The notes below the pieces were generated by a model. It searched no databases, was not told where the DNA came from, and worked only from the letters and a program-made list of their open reading frames with translations. From JBFHIJ01 sp041596515 (GTDB lineage Bacteria; Bacteroidota; Ignavibacteria; Kapaibacteriales; UBA2268): DNA of 64,000 bases. Of the stretch, positions 1 through 8,674 are shown in pieces. Each line of letters begins with the position of its first letter. Position 1 is the stretch's first letter. The stretch spans positions 1 through 64,000 of the forward strand of contig JBFHIJ010000009.1 in the NCBI GenBank assembly GCA_041596515.1, given 5' to 3'. The position numbers and the translations under genes were made by a program.

Positions 1-154
1 CAAGCACTTATATAATATATAAAATTATTATAGTTAGGATTAAAATGTCCTAATAAGTAATTCGGAAGGTAAAATGTTAACAATATAGCTGTATTGTTAA
101 ATATAAATTTTGTAGTTTTGAAAATAGTTATTTAAATCAACTCAAAAAACTCTT
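1..154 (+). other. AT-rich leader before the transketolase genes
   Basis: There is no coding sequence here. A TAGTTTTG sequence at 113-120 fits the Bacteroidota -7 element TAnnTTTG. A TTG at 94-96 lies only 16 bases upstream of it, so the spacing is short for this promoter class. It is a weak candidate promoter for the downstream genes. Confidence 0.25.
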
Positions 155-1027
155 ATGGGATTCAGTGTGGAATTTTCTGATATCATCTTCAAAAATCAAA
201 AAAGAGAGCCTGCCGAATTCGCAGAAATAGCTCTTGAGCTCCGTAGAGATATAATAAAAAGTTTGACATTAGCAAAATCAGGACATAGTGGCGGACCATT
301 AGGTGTTTCCGATATTATGTCTGTTTTATTTTTTGGCGGTGTCATGAATCATAATTCTCAAGAGCCGGACATGGCTACAAGGGATAGATTTGTATTAAGT
401 GCAGGGCACATGGCTCCTGTTCTTTATTCAGCTTTAGCTCGAGCAGGATATTTTCCTACAGAAGAGCTTACGACTTTAAGAAAATGGGGAAGCAGACTTC
501 AAGGTCACCCAGGTTTAGATAAAAATCTACCCGGAGTAGAGACATCTTCAGGATCTTTAGGGCAAGGTATATCTATCGCTGTAGGGATGGCTATGAGTGA
601 TAAACTTGTAGATAATAATGACAGAAACGTATTCTGCATCACAGGCGATGGTGAACTCCAGGAAGGTACAGTATGGGAAGCTGCAATGGCAGCCAGTCAT
701 CATAAGTTAGATAATCTGTGTTGGATAGTTGATAATAACGATTGTCAAATAGACGGCAGATGCAAAGATGTAATGAATATCTATCCGCTTGATTCTAAAT
801 TTGAATCATTTGGTTTTGATGTAATCAATATTGATGGTCATAGCTTTGAAGATATTATTGCTGCATTTGATAAATTTAAAGCAAATAAAAGCAGTGGAAA
901 ACCAACTGTAATTATTGCAAAAACTTTCATGGGCAAAGGCGTTTCTTTTATGCAAGACCAATACATCTGGCATGGTAATCCGCCTAAACCTGACCAAGCC
1001 GAAAAAGCTCTTTCAGAGTTAGTTTAA
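155..1027 (+). CDS. transketolase, N-terminal (ThDP-binding) subunit
   Basis: This is the N-terminal half of a split transketolase in the non-oxidative pentose phosphate pathway. It transfers two-carbon ketol units between sugar phosphates using thiamine diphosphate and Mg2+. The 290 residues match the usual length of this subunit. Visible motifs are SGHSGGPLG near residue 42, the substrate-binding GHP, and the ThDP/metal motif GDGELQEG followed about 20 residues later by LDNL. The C-terminal half is encoded 40 bases downstream, so the two form one operon and presumably one heteromeric enzyme. The ATG at 155 is the first start in frame. The split arrangement is common in several bacterial phyla and in archaea. 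A DXPS-like or dihydroxyacetone synthase role is less likely. Confidence 0.93.
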   Translation: MGFSVEFSDIIFKNQKREPAEFAEIALELRRDIIKSLTLAKSGHSGGPLGVSDIMSVLFFGGVMNHNSQEPDMATRDRFVLSAGHMAPVLYSALARAGYFPTEELTTLRKWGSRLQGHPGLDKNLPGVETSSGSLGQGISIAVGMAMSDKLVDNNDRNVFCITGDGELQEGTVWEAAMAASHHKLDNLCWIVDNNDCQIDGRCKDVMNIYPLDSKFESFGFDVINIDGHSFEDIIAAFDKFKANKSSGKPTVIIAKTFMGKGVSFMQDQYIWHGNPPKPDQAEKALSELV

Positions 1028-1067
1028 TACTTTTTCGTAAAAAATTGTAAACAAATTAAAATATAAA

Positions 1068-2084
1068 ATGAAAAAATACGAACTTCTAGGTAAAAAGCCT
1101 ACTCGTCATGGTTTTGGCGAAGGATTGGTAGCTTTAGGTGAAAAACATGATAATGTAGTTGTGCTGGGAGGAGACATTACCGGTTCGGTAATGACTTCTA
1201 TGTTCCAATCAAAATACCCTGAACGTTTTTTCTCTTTAGGTATTGCGGAGCAAAACGCAACAACAGTTGCAACAGGTATGGCTTTGTCAGGGAAAATTCC
1301 TTTTTTCTCAAGTTATAGTGCTTTTGCAGCTTTTAGAAATGCAGACCAATTACGAGTATCTGTGTGCTACAATAATGCCAATGTAAAAATCGGCGGTGGG
1401 CACTCGGGTATTACGGTTGGTCCTGACGGTGCTACTCACCAGTCTTTGGAAGAGGTTGCTTTGCTAAGAGCTCTTCCTAATATGACATTAGTAGTTCCTG
1501 CTGATTTTGAAGAAGCAAAAAAAGCAACTATAGCGGTTGGAGAAATGTTCGGCCCTGCATATATCAGATTTGGCAGACCGAATGTACCTATGTTTACAGA
1601 TGCAAATTCTGAATTTGTAATAGGAAAAGCCAACGTATTGACTGAGGGTAATGATATTGCTATAGTTGCTGCCGGTTTAATGGTTTGGGAAGCTCTTTTA
1701 GCCGCAGAGCAACTAGAAAAAAATCATGGCATAAAAGCCAGAGTTATTAACAACCATACAATTAAGCCAATAGATGCAGAAACGATTACTTTAGCCGCCA
1801 GAGAGTGCGGAGCTATTGTAACTGCTGAAGAGCACCAGGTATATGGTGGTCTTGGTGGAGCTGTTGCAGAAGTTGTAGTTAAAAACGCTCCGGTTCCTAT
1901 GGAATTTGTTGGTATGCCTGATATATTTGGTGCAAGTGGTGAACCAGAAGAATTACTTGAAAAATTTGGATTCACTTGGAAGCAAATATATGCATCTGCA
2001 TTGAAAGCCTTAGAGAGAAAAGAAAAACCTTCTAATGATATTAGAAAAGTTACTGATATTCCAAAATATTTTGAAAATATGTAG
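1068..2084 (+). CDS. transketolase, C-terminal (pyrimidine-binding) subunit
   Basis: This is the partner of the preceding gene. It carries the pyrimidine-binding and C-terminal transketolase domains in 338 residues. Visible are GIAEQNATTVATGMA, whose Glu normally activates the ThDP aminopyrimidine, FSSYSAFAAFRNADQLR, and the GGGHSGITVGPDGATHQ loop. The C-terminal domain, with its EEHQVYGGLGGAVAE segment, follows from about residue 200. It starts 40 bases after the N-terminal subunit gene and is followed by a strong terminator, so the two form a closed bicistronic unit. The product is cytosolic. Apart from being split, nothing is unusual. Confidence 0.93.
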   Translation: MKKYELLGKKPTRHGFGEGLVALGEKHDNVVVLGGDITGSVMTSMFQSKYPERFFSLGIAEQNATTVATGMALSGKIPFFSSYSAFAAFRNADQLRVSVCYNNANVKIGGGHSGITVGPDGATHQSLEEVALLRALPNMTLVVPADFEEAKKATIAVGEMFGPAYIRFGRPNVPMFTDANSEFVIGKANVLTEGNDIAIVAAGLMVWEALLAAEQLEKNHGIKARVINNHTIKPIDAETITLAARECGAIVTAEEHQVYGGLGGAVAEVVVKNAPVPMEFVGMPDIFGASGEPEELLEKFGFTWKQIYASALKALERKEKPSNDIRKVTDIPKYFENM

Positions 2085-2109
2085 ATTTTCAGTAATTTTT
2101 ATTCTGTTT

Positions 2110-2166
2110 GGCTGTCATTTTTAACATCTGCTTTCAGCAGTCCATGTTATAGCTGACAGCCTTTTA
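2110..2166 (+). terminator. compound intrinsic terminator after the transketolase operon
   Basis: An outer 8-bp stem, GGCTGTCA (2110-2117) with TGACAGCC (2154-2161), encloses a second helix. That inner helix is AACAT-CTGCT (2123-2132) with AGCAG and ATGTT (2136-2140, 2144-2148). The T-rich run TTTTATAT follows. It separates the transketolase genes from the lipoprotein gene at 2191. Confidence 0.8.
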
Positions 2167-2190
2167 TATATTAGATGATAAGGGAAAAAT

Positions 2191-3693
2191 ATGCAAAAAT
2201 TATTACTATCTTTTGTTTCTTTAGTAGTATTTTTAGTTTCTTGTACCACAGAGACTACAATCGGAAATGAAATTGAATTCCGAAAAGCGACTATGCAAGG
2301 TGAATATTACCCTGCAGATAAAGATTCTCTGGCAAATCTGATTGATAGATTTGCGGATACTACTACAATGGGGACTAACGGTGAAAGTGGATTCTACTTG
2401 AACTATATAGTGATGCCCCATGGAAAAATGGAGTATACTCTGCAAAATGCAAGAGATGCTATTCGAGCAATTACCGGTTATGATTTTGAAACATTTATTT
2501 TTATAACTGATTGCAACAACGATGAAGATTTAAAAGATTTTGACATTTATGATGGGCAAGGTTACGAATCTTCGTTTGGAACTGTTAGAGTCGACACAGC
2601 TCTTAGAAATAAACTTAAAGAAAAATTCCCTAAAAATTGTACTAAAGAGTTCCAAAATAATCAAAAGTATAATAGATTTGAACCATATATGAATATCATA
2701 GCAAAACTGGTACCTGATAAAAAAATTGTGCCTATTGTTATTGGTAAATTAGATAAATTTCAAATAACTGAGTTAGGCGATAAAATAGATGCTACAGTAA
2801 GAGCCTCTAAAAAAAATGTGCTTACAGTTGTTATTACTAACTTCTCCGAAGGTATGAATCAAGAGGAGGCAAGAAAACAAGATGTGCCTTTAATTCAGTC
2901 ATTAGAAAGTGGAAATATTTTTGATTTATTCCGACACAATCTGACTGCTTACAGCAATGAGCTAAGAGCATTAAAGACAGGCATATCCATTGGTCAGTAT
3001 GGTGGAGCAAATATGTTTCTACCGTACTTATATAATACCTCTTATAATGTCTTTCAAGAAAAAAGTGAATTTAATAATGTGAAAGCATATTTAGCCGCTT
3101 TAGCTTACAATGATCCACAAAATTCTTATTATTCGTTTTCTCCACTCAAAAAGATGACGCTAATGAAAGAATTTGTTGACTCTGTTGATGTTGGCTTACG
3201 TAAGGGATTAGAAGGAGAGAAGATTCCAAATACTATGATAGTGCTGAGAGATTTTGAAAAGCATTATCCGTTTTTCTTATTAGTAAAAAAAGATGGTAAG
3301 TTATTAAGTTCAAAAGGTAGCTTATCTACTGATGTTAATATTCTGTACAATGCATACAAAACATCTAATGATTTGGGTTTAAATCATGCAAACGCCAAAG
3401 AGCATTTAGCAAACTATGATGAGTTGCAATTAGAAATGTTTATTTGCAACTTCCCGCATTTCTTAAGCACTTTTCCTACAGAGGGTGAAATCAATAAGTT
3501 AGGCTTTGGTTTAATGACAGAAAAAGGTGAATATTATGTCGTACCCGGGATAGATTTTGAAGAAGGCTCAGCTGTCGGAAAAGTCAAGGAAATGCTTTAT
3601 CAAAAAGCAGGAATTAAAGAAAATGATAAACATATATTGTATTATTTTGATATTTTTATTTTAGAAAAAAATGCCCCTAAAGAACAGGAATAA
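2191..3693 (+). CDS. lipoprotein resembling a degenerate MEMO-AMMECR1 fusion
   Basis: The 500-residue protein opens with a lipoprotein signal (VFLVSC, Cys18), so it should be membrane-anchored outside the cytoplasm. From residue 29 the sequence FRKATMQGEYYPADKDSL matches the opening of MEMO / AmmeMemoRadiSam B proteins. It continues with VMPHG (His77), IVPIVIGKLD (179-188) and a TNFSEG segment where MEMO has SSDFSHY. Residues about 320-480 resemble AMMECR1: FFLLVKKDGKLLSSKG, where the family has the GxLRGCIG signature, and a closing KAGI. Of the MEMO metal ligands only the first His is kept. The second His falls in FITDCNND, and the Cys in TGISIGQYGG is absent. It is read here as a non-catalytic, exported paralog. 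The family match is by eye, and the function is unknown. The cca gene follows after 2 bases. Confidence 0.6.
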   Translation: MQKLLLSFVSLVVFLVSCTTETTIGNEIEFRKATMQGEYYPADKDSLANLIDRFADTTTMGTNGESGFYLNYIVMPHGKMEYTLQNARDAIRAITGYDFETFIFITDCNNDEDLKDFDIYDGQGYESSFGTVRVDTALRNKLKEKFPKNCTKEFQNNQKYNRFEPYMNIIAKLVPDKKIVPIVIGKLDKFQITELGDKIDATVRASKKNVLTVVITNFSEGMNQEEARKQDVPLIQSLESGNIFDLFRHNLTAYSNELRALKTGISIGQYGGANMFLPYLYNTSYNVFQEKSEFNNVKAYLAALAYNDPQNSYYSFSPLKKMTLMKEFVDSVDVGLRKGLEGEKIPNTMIVLRDFEKHYPFFLLVKKDGKLLSSKGSLSTDVNILYNAYKTSNDLGLNHANAKEHLANYDELQLEMFICNFPHFLSTFPTEGEINKLGFGLMTEKGEYYVVPGIDFEEGSAVGKVKEMLYQKAGIKENDKHILYYFDIFILEKNAPKEQE

Positions 3694-3695
3694 AA

Positions 3696-5153
3696 GTGAT
3701 AACAATAAAAGTAATTGACAAAATTGAAATAGAAGAAGATATTTTGAAGCTCATCGGCGTAATTGCTGATGAGCTTCAAGTTGAAGTATACGCAGTAGGC
3801 GGATACGTAAGAGATTATTATCTTAACCGTGATCGCACAGATATAGATTGTACAGTAGTAGGTGACGCAGTAAAGTTTGCAAAAGAAGTGGCTGCTCGAA
3901 CTAAGTCAAAAGCAGTTATATATGAACGTTTTAGAACTGCAATGGTGCCAATAGGTAAATATCAATGCGAATTTGTAGGTACACGTAAAGAAGAGTATTT
4001 ACCTGAGTCTAGGAAGCCGATTGTAACCGAAGGTACACTCCTTGACGATCTAAAGCGAAGAGATTTTACTTGTAATGCTTTAGCTGTTTGTGTTAATAAG
4101 TCGCGAATGGGAGAGGTTATTGATGCCTTTTCAGGTTTAGAAGATTTAAAATCCGGTTTGTTGAAAACTCCTTTGGACCCTGAAGTTACTTATTCTGATG
4201 ATCCATTGCGAATGATGCGAGCGGCAAGGTTTGCATCGCAGTTAAATTTTGAGATAGAACAGGCTTCTTTAGAAGCTATTTCAAAAATGGCTGATAGAAT
4301 AAATATAATCTCTCAGGAGAGGATTACTGAGGAGTTTCTAAAAATACTCAAGTCCGCACAACCATCAGTTGGTATCGATATATTATTTCAAACGGGACTC
4401 TTGAGATATATATTTCCGGAAGTGCACCATCTTGCCGGAGTAGAAATAGTGGAATCCAGTGAAAAGGCTTATGGGCATAAAGATGTGTACAAACACACTC
4501 TAAAAGTGCTGGACAATATATCAGAACAGACAGAAAATGTATGGCTCAGATTTGCTACTCTTATGCACGATATTGCAAAGCCAAAGACTAAGAAGTTTGT
4601 TAAGGGCACAGGCTGGACTTTTCATGGGCATGAAGAAATAGGTGCTAGATGGATTAAAAAGATATTTAAACGTATGAAATTGCCTTTTGAACATGTCGCT
4701 TATGTAGAAAAATTAGTAAGATTGCATCAAAGGCCAATGGTACTTGTAGATGATGGTGTAACTGATTCGGCGATTAGAAGACTAGCTGTGACTGCAGATG
4801 AAGCATTAGAAGATTTGTTCACTTTATGCAGAGCTGACATTACTACTAAAAACGAAAATAGAGAGAAAAAATATCTACATAATTATGAAGTAGTATTTCA
4901 AAAAATACTAGAAGTGCAGGAAAAAGATCAACTAAGAGCATTTCAATCTCCCGTTCGTGGCGAGGAGATTATGGAATATTGCAAGTTAGAACCTTCAAGG
5001 GCTGTTGGTGTTATTAAGCATAACATCGAAGAAGCTATTTTGGAGGGAATCATACCTAATGAGTATGAAGATGCAAAAAAATATTTTATATCTAATGTAG
5101 AGAGTTGGCTTTCAGCACTTCCTCCTGATTATCTAAGGCGCTCAATAAAATAG
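3696..5153 (+). CDS. cca: CCA tRNA nucleotidyltransferase with HD domain
   Basis: This class II nucleotidyltransferase adds or repairs the 3' CCA of tRNAs; poly(A) polymerase is the family alternative. In 485 residues it shows the head motif VYAVGGYVRDYYL (about 31-43), the metal-binding DID in RTDIDCTVVG, and the ERFRTA strand. RRDFTCNALA and the DDPLRMMRAARFASQL helix follow. The C-terminal part carries an HD phosphohydrolase motif, FATLMHDIAKP. The GTG at 3696 lies 2 bases after the lipoprotein stop, so it is probably co-transcribed with that gene and translationally coupled. No upstream ATG is available in the gap. Many Bacteroidota homologs have the same domain order and length. Confidence 0.9.
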   Translation: MITIKVIDKIEIEEDILKLIGVIADELQVEVYAVGGYVRDYYLNRDRTDIDCTVVGDAVKFAKEVAARTKSKAVIYERFRTAMVPIGKYQCEFVGTRKEEYLPESRKPIVTEGTLLDDLKRRDFTCNALAVCVNKSRMGEVIDAFSGLEDLKSGLLKTPLDPEVTYSDDPLRMMRAARFASQLNFEIEQASLEAISKMADRINIISQERITEEFLKILKSAQPSVGIDILFQTGLLRYIFPEVHHLAGVEIVESSEKAYGHKDVYKHTLKVLDNISEQTENVWLRFATLMHDIAKPKTKKFVKGTGWTFHGHEEIGARWIKKIFKRMKLPFEHVAYVEKLVRLHQRPMVLVDDGVTDSAIRRLAVTADEALEDLFTLCRADITTKNENREKKYLHNYEVVFQKILEVQEKDQLRAFQSPVRGEEIMEYCKLEPSRAVGVIKHNIEEAILEGIIPNEYEDAKKYFISNVESWLSALPPDYLRRSIK

Positions 5154-5157
5154 AAAA

Positions 5158-5190
5158 AAGCTCTGGGTAAAAAATACTTAGAGCTTGTTT
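5158..5190 (+). terminator. intrinsic terminator after cca
   Basis: The stem AAGCTCT (5158-5164) pairs with AGAGCTT downstream, extended by wobble pairs around an A-rich loop. It is followed by GTTTTATTTATT. Confidence 0.7.
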
Positions 5191-5253
5191 TATTTATTAT
5201 TATTATATTTAGTTCAATACTATTTTAGATTATTTGATAAGAATATTTATTAT

Positions 5254-6180
5254 ATGAAGATTGATGTTAATCAATTGATAGATTTAACAAAAGCTGACGG
5301 TGGGAACTTTGGAGTAGATTCTTTAGAGGAGGCATATAGCTTTTGCAAAAAGATTTCTTTAGGTCATTATGAAAACTTTCCGGTGGGAAGTATTTTGATT
5401 CCCAAAGAGCTAAGAAAGCATTTTTTCTCAATTTATGCTTTTTCCAGATTAGCAGATGATTTAGGTGATGAACTCTCTATGGTCTCTAAAAATTTGGCCT
5501 TAGAAGGTTTAGATAGTTTAAATAGTCTTGTAAGACACTTTGACGTAGCTGATACAAAGAAGAAAAACCCTATAGTATATGCTGTAGCAGACACCATGGA
5601 GGTTAAAAATATTCCTGCTGATCCATTTGAAAAGTTAATTACAGCTTTTAAGCAAGACGTGATGTTTGTCAGACCAAAAACGATGAATGATAATTATAAT
5701 TATTGCAAGTACTCCGCCAACCCTGTGGGTGAGTTAGTGCTGAGACTATTTGATAATTATAATGATCAGACTGCTAAGTATTCTGATTTTATTTGTACCG
5801 GTCTTCAATTAGTTAATTTTTGGCAGGATATATCAATAGACAAAACGAAGAACAGGATTTATATACCTATAAATATTCAAAGTAAGTATGGAATAGAAGA
5901 TAATAACTTTTACGAGGCAGAACCTACTAAGCTTGATAAAATGATAGAAGATTTGTGCGAGCATACAGCACAACTTTTTGCTGAGGGTAAAAATCTAATA
6001 CCATTAGTAAAGAGTAGAAGATTACGAATAGAGCTGGCAATGATTTTAGAAGGTGGCAAACGTATTTTGCAAAAAACTCAAAAATTAAAATCAAAATTGT
6101 TATCTTTACGTCCAAAGTTAGGAAAGTCCGATATTCTTATTATATTTTTGAGAGTCTTTGTTAGACATAGGATTATTTAA
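5254..6180 (+). CDS. hpnC: squalene synthase-like HpnC (hydroxysqualene synthase)
   Basis: This is a squalene/phytoene synthase family member. The first aspartate-rich motif is SRLADDLGDE (about residues 66-73), and the second is WQDISIDKTKNRIYIP. In the three-gene pathway HpnC turns presqualene diphosphate into hydroxysqualene. I chose the ATG at 5254 (MKIDVNQL); the upstream in-frame extension is hydrophobic, AT-rich and overlaps the terminator region. The stop overlaps the next ATG by one base (TAATG), so translation is coupled to the second family member. The HpnC rather than HpnD assignment rests on order and on its more divergent motifs. A phytoene synthase role is possible but less likely for a tandem pair. 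Confidence 0.78.
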   Translation: MKIDVNQLIDLTKADGGNFGVDSLEEAYSFCKKISLGHYENFPVGSILIPKELRKHFFSIYAFSRLADDLGDELSMVSKNLALEGLDSLNSLVRHFDVADTKKKNPIVYAVADTMEVKNIPADPFEKLITAFKQDVMFVRPKTMNDNYNYCKYSANPVGELVLRLFDNYNDQTAKYSDFICTGLQLVNFWQDISIDKTKNRIYIPINIQSKYGIEDNNFYEAEPTKLDKMIEDLCEHTAQLFAEGKNLIPLVKSRRLRIELAMILEGGKRILQKTQKLKSKLLSLRPKLGKSDILIIFLRVFVRHRII

Positions 6181-7082
6181 TGGAAATTGTAACTCAGTTT
6201 GATTTGGCATATCATGAAAATGTAGCGCCTCCAGTTGTTGAAAAATCCAACTTTTTATATGCCTTTTCTTTTTTGCCTAAAGAAGAGAGAGTTGCTATGC
6301 ATTCTATTTATGCCTTTTGCAGTTACATTGACAGCATTGTAGATGATTCGCCCAATACTGACCCTAAAGTAGTAGAAAGAAAGCTAAGACGGCTTGCTTG
6401 GTGGCAAAATGAGTTAGATAAAGTTTATTCCGGCAATTATTCCGGACTATATATAAAACCGTTTGAGTATGTAGTTAAAAGATTTGCAATACCGAAACAG
6501 TACTTTATGACTTTGATCGATGGATGCCGTACAGACCTTGTAAGAAATACATATAATACGTTCGAAGATTTAAAAGAATATTGCTACGGAGTCGCCAGTA
6601 TTGTAGGTTTGATTAGTATTGAAATCTTTGGCTATAAGTACGAAGAGACCAAAAATTATGCAATAAATTTGGGCTATGCACTTCAACTAACAAACATTAT
6701 GAGAGACATCAAGGTTGACAAAGATAGAGGATATTTTTACATTCCTCAAGAAGATTTAGATACCTTTTCATACTCTCGCGATGATATTATCAATGAAGTT
6801 TATAATGAAAATTTCGTTGAACTAATGAGATATCAGGCAAAAAGAGCCAGAAAGTATTATCACAATGCTCGTACGATGCTCAGGCCTGATGAAAAACCGA
6901 CAATAGTAGCAGCAGAGATAATGGATGCTATCTATTATAGACTTTTAGAAAAAATAGAACTAAATGATTTTAATATCTATAAGCAAAAAATTAGAGTTTC
7001 CAACGCTCATAAGATTATGACTGCTCTAAAACATTGGCTATCTGTCGGAATATTTATTTCAAGAATAAAAAAACATCCCTAA
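6180..7082 (+). CDS. hpnD: presqualene diphosphate synthase HpnD-like
   Basis: This is the second squalene/phytoene synthase family protein, 300 residues long. It condenses two farnesyl diphosphates to presqualene diphosphate. The first motif is YIDSIVDD (residues 49-56) and the second is NIMRDIKVDKDRGYFYIP, with the NxxRD pattern typical of HpnD and phytoene synthases. YAFCSYIDSIVDD resembles the canonical YCRxVDD. The ATG overlaps the preceding stop (TAATG). Together with HpnC it implies squalene formation at the membrane face for hopanoids, sterol-like lipids or carotenoids. The third enzyme, HpnE, and a squalene cyclase are not in this window, so the end product cannot be stated. Confidence 0.8.
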   Translation: MEIVTQFDLAYHENVAPPVVEKSNFLYAFSFLPKEERVAMHSIYAFCSYIDSIVDDSPNTDPKVVERKLRRLAWWQNELDKVYSGNYSGLYIKPFEYVVKRFAIPKQYFMTLIDGCRTDLVRNTYNTFEDLKEYCYGVASIVGLISIEIFGYKYEETKNYAINLGYALQLTNIMRDIKVDKDRGYFYIPQEDLDTFSYSRDDIINEVYNENFVELMRYQAKRARKYYHNARTMLRPDEKPTIVAAEIMDAIYYRLLEKIELNDFNIYKQKIRVSNAHKIMTALKHWLSVGIFISRIKKHP

Positions 7083-7119
7083 ACTATTCTAATTTATAGG
7101 TCTTTTCAGGATTATCGGT

Positions 7120-7611
7120 ATGGAAAATAAAATTGATCAAGAAATTGTATTTAATGCTCAAGAGTTAGAACAAGTAGAGAAAATAAAATCTAAATATCCC
7201 GAAACCCAAGCTGCAATAATGCCTACTCTGTGGATGGCTCAGAAAAAATTTGGTTGGCTATCTAAAGAAGTAATGAAATACGTTGCTGAACTTTTAAGTT
7301 TATCTTATGCACATGTGTACGGTGTTGCTACATTTTACACGATGTATTTCAAAAAACCAATGGGGCAGTATCATGTGCAAGTATGCACAAATGTATCTTG
7401 CATGCTTCGTGGCGGAGAAGAAATATTTGTTCATCTACAAAATAAACTTGCTATTGGGCATAACGAAAGAACTGATGATGGTAAATTCTCATTAGAAGAA
7501 GTAGAATGTATGGGGGCTTGCGGTGGAGCACCGATGATTGCAATAAACGACGACTATCACGAAAATATGACTATAGACAAAGTAGATACAATTATTAATT
7601 CATTGAAATAA
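7120..7611 (+). CDS. nuoE: NADH dehydrogenase 24-kDa (NuoE-like) 2Fe-2S subunit
   Basis: This is a thioredoxin-like [2Fe-2S] protein of 163 residues, the usual NuoE length. The four cluster ligands are visible as C89xxxxC94 (CTNVSC) and C130xxxC134 (CMGAC). The N-terminal helical region contains the family signature AIMPTLWMAQKKFGWLS and VYGVATFYTMY. In complex I it sits beside NuoF in the NADH-oxidising arm. No other nuo gene is next to it, so it could instead serve a bidirectional hydrogenase or formate dehydrogenase (HndA/HoxE type). Detached nuoE genes do occur in FCB genomes. It starts 37 bases after hpnD, so shared transcription is possible. Confidence 0.85.
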   Translation: MENKIDQEIVFNAQELEQVEKIKSKYPETQAAIMPTLWMAQKKFGWLSKEVMKYVAELLSLSYAHVYGVATFYTMYFKKPMGQYHVQVCTNVSCMLRGGEEIFVHLQNKLAIGHNERTDDGKFSLEEVECMGACGGAPMIAINDDYHENMTIDKVDTIINSLK

Positions 7612-7692
7612 TAATTATTTTCATTATCTCTGTAACTTTTCCTGGCTTTATGTTTTATATATATAAAGACATTACACAAAACGGCATTAGAA

Positions 7693-8559
7693 ATGTTCAG
7701 ATTATTTAAAATAGGAAAAGTATCGTTTTTAATTACATTTGTTTTTGTTTTAACAAATGCTTTTAATTTTGCTACAAGTGGTCTGTTTGAATCATATCTT
7801 TCAAGCGGAGCACTTGATTTTTTTGCAGGCTCCAGTTATTGGAAAGCGATTACTTACTTGTTTTTACAACCTGACATTGGATCAATGTTTCTGACCCTTT
7901 TTACTTTTATGTTGGTTAGTCCATTTTTGGAAAACTTGCTTTCTTCTAAATATTTTGCCAAACTTATATTCGTGTTTTCCATATTCCAAGGGATAGCTGT
8001 TCCCTTATTTTTCTTCCTCACCAAGCAATATGATGTTAACATTTCAGGTGCTGATGGTCTTGCAATTTTTGTGATTACTCTTTTTTCTTTACTCAACCCA
8101 GGTTATTCTGTTTCTTTAGGTAGATTCAAAATCAAAACAGGTTTACTCACTGTTACGACTATCATGACATGGCTACTTGTTAAAGTGCCTGCGATAATGA
8201 TTGGCGACTGGAGTGTGTTACTCCCTGTGTTAGCTTTTACTTGCCTTGGGTTTATAGCCGGAGTCGCTTCTTATATAGTGTTGAAGGAGGATGAGAAAAA
8301 AGAAAATATAAAAATTGATTTTGATGAGTTGGATATTTTATTGCCTAAGGCAGAAGAGTTAAAACCAGCGTTAATATCTAAAGAAATGCATCATGCTAAA
8401 GAATATGATAACGACTCTTATAGTATTGAGTTCACTAATAATCCAAGTGAAGATGAAGAGAGTTTAAATATGATTCTTGATAAAATAAATGATTATGGCA
8501 AAGAATCTCTTTCTAGAGAGGAGTTGAATTTCTTAGAAGAATATTCAACTCATTTATAA
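7693..8559 (+). CDS. rhomboid-like membrane protein, probable pseudoprotease
   Basis: The 288-residue protein has about six hydrophobic segments to residue 197. An acidic cytosolic tail follows, ending in a segment (ILDKINDYGKESLSREELNF) that resembles the C-terminal domain common on Bacteroidota rhomboids. The region WKAITYLFLQPDIGSMF corresponds to the rhomboid WR...FxH loop, without the His. NISGADG (116-122) aligns with GxSG and keeps Ser118. The family's catalytic AHxxG helix reads FTCLGFIAG (182-190), so its His is replaced. It is therefore likely a non-proteolytic rhomboid relative. This rests on hand alignment. Membrane location is certain; function is unknown. A terminator follows. 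Confidence 0.65.
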   Translation: MFRLFKIGKVSFLITFVFVLTNAFNFATSGLFESYLSSGALDFFAGSSYWKAITYLFLQPDIGSMFLTLFTFMLVSPFLENLLSSKYFAKLIFVFSIFQGIAVPLFFFLTKQYDVNISGADGLAIFVITLFSLLNPGYSVSLGRFKIKTGLLTVTTIMTWLLVKVPAIMIGDWSVLLPVLAFTCLGFIAGVASYIVLKEDEKKENIKIDFDELDILLPKAEELKPALISKEMHHAKEYDNDSYSIEFTNNPSEDEESLNMILDKINDYGKESLSREELNFLEEYSTHL

Positions 8560-8586
8560 AATTATAAATTACTCCACATGGCAAAT

Positions 8587-8637
8587 AGCCTCTAAAGACT
8601 AATTCAATATGATTAATCTTAGAGGCTTTTTGTTTTT
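8587..8637 (+). terminator. intrinsic terminator after the rhomboid-like gene
   Basis: AGCCTCTAA (8587-8595) pairs with TTAGAGGCT (8619-8627). Partial pairing continues inside the loop (GACTAAT/GATTAAT region), and TTTTTGTTTTT follows. Confidence 0.8.
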
Positions 8638-8674
8638 ATAGTATAATATTTTCTTCTTTTATTCAACCCAAAAA

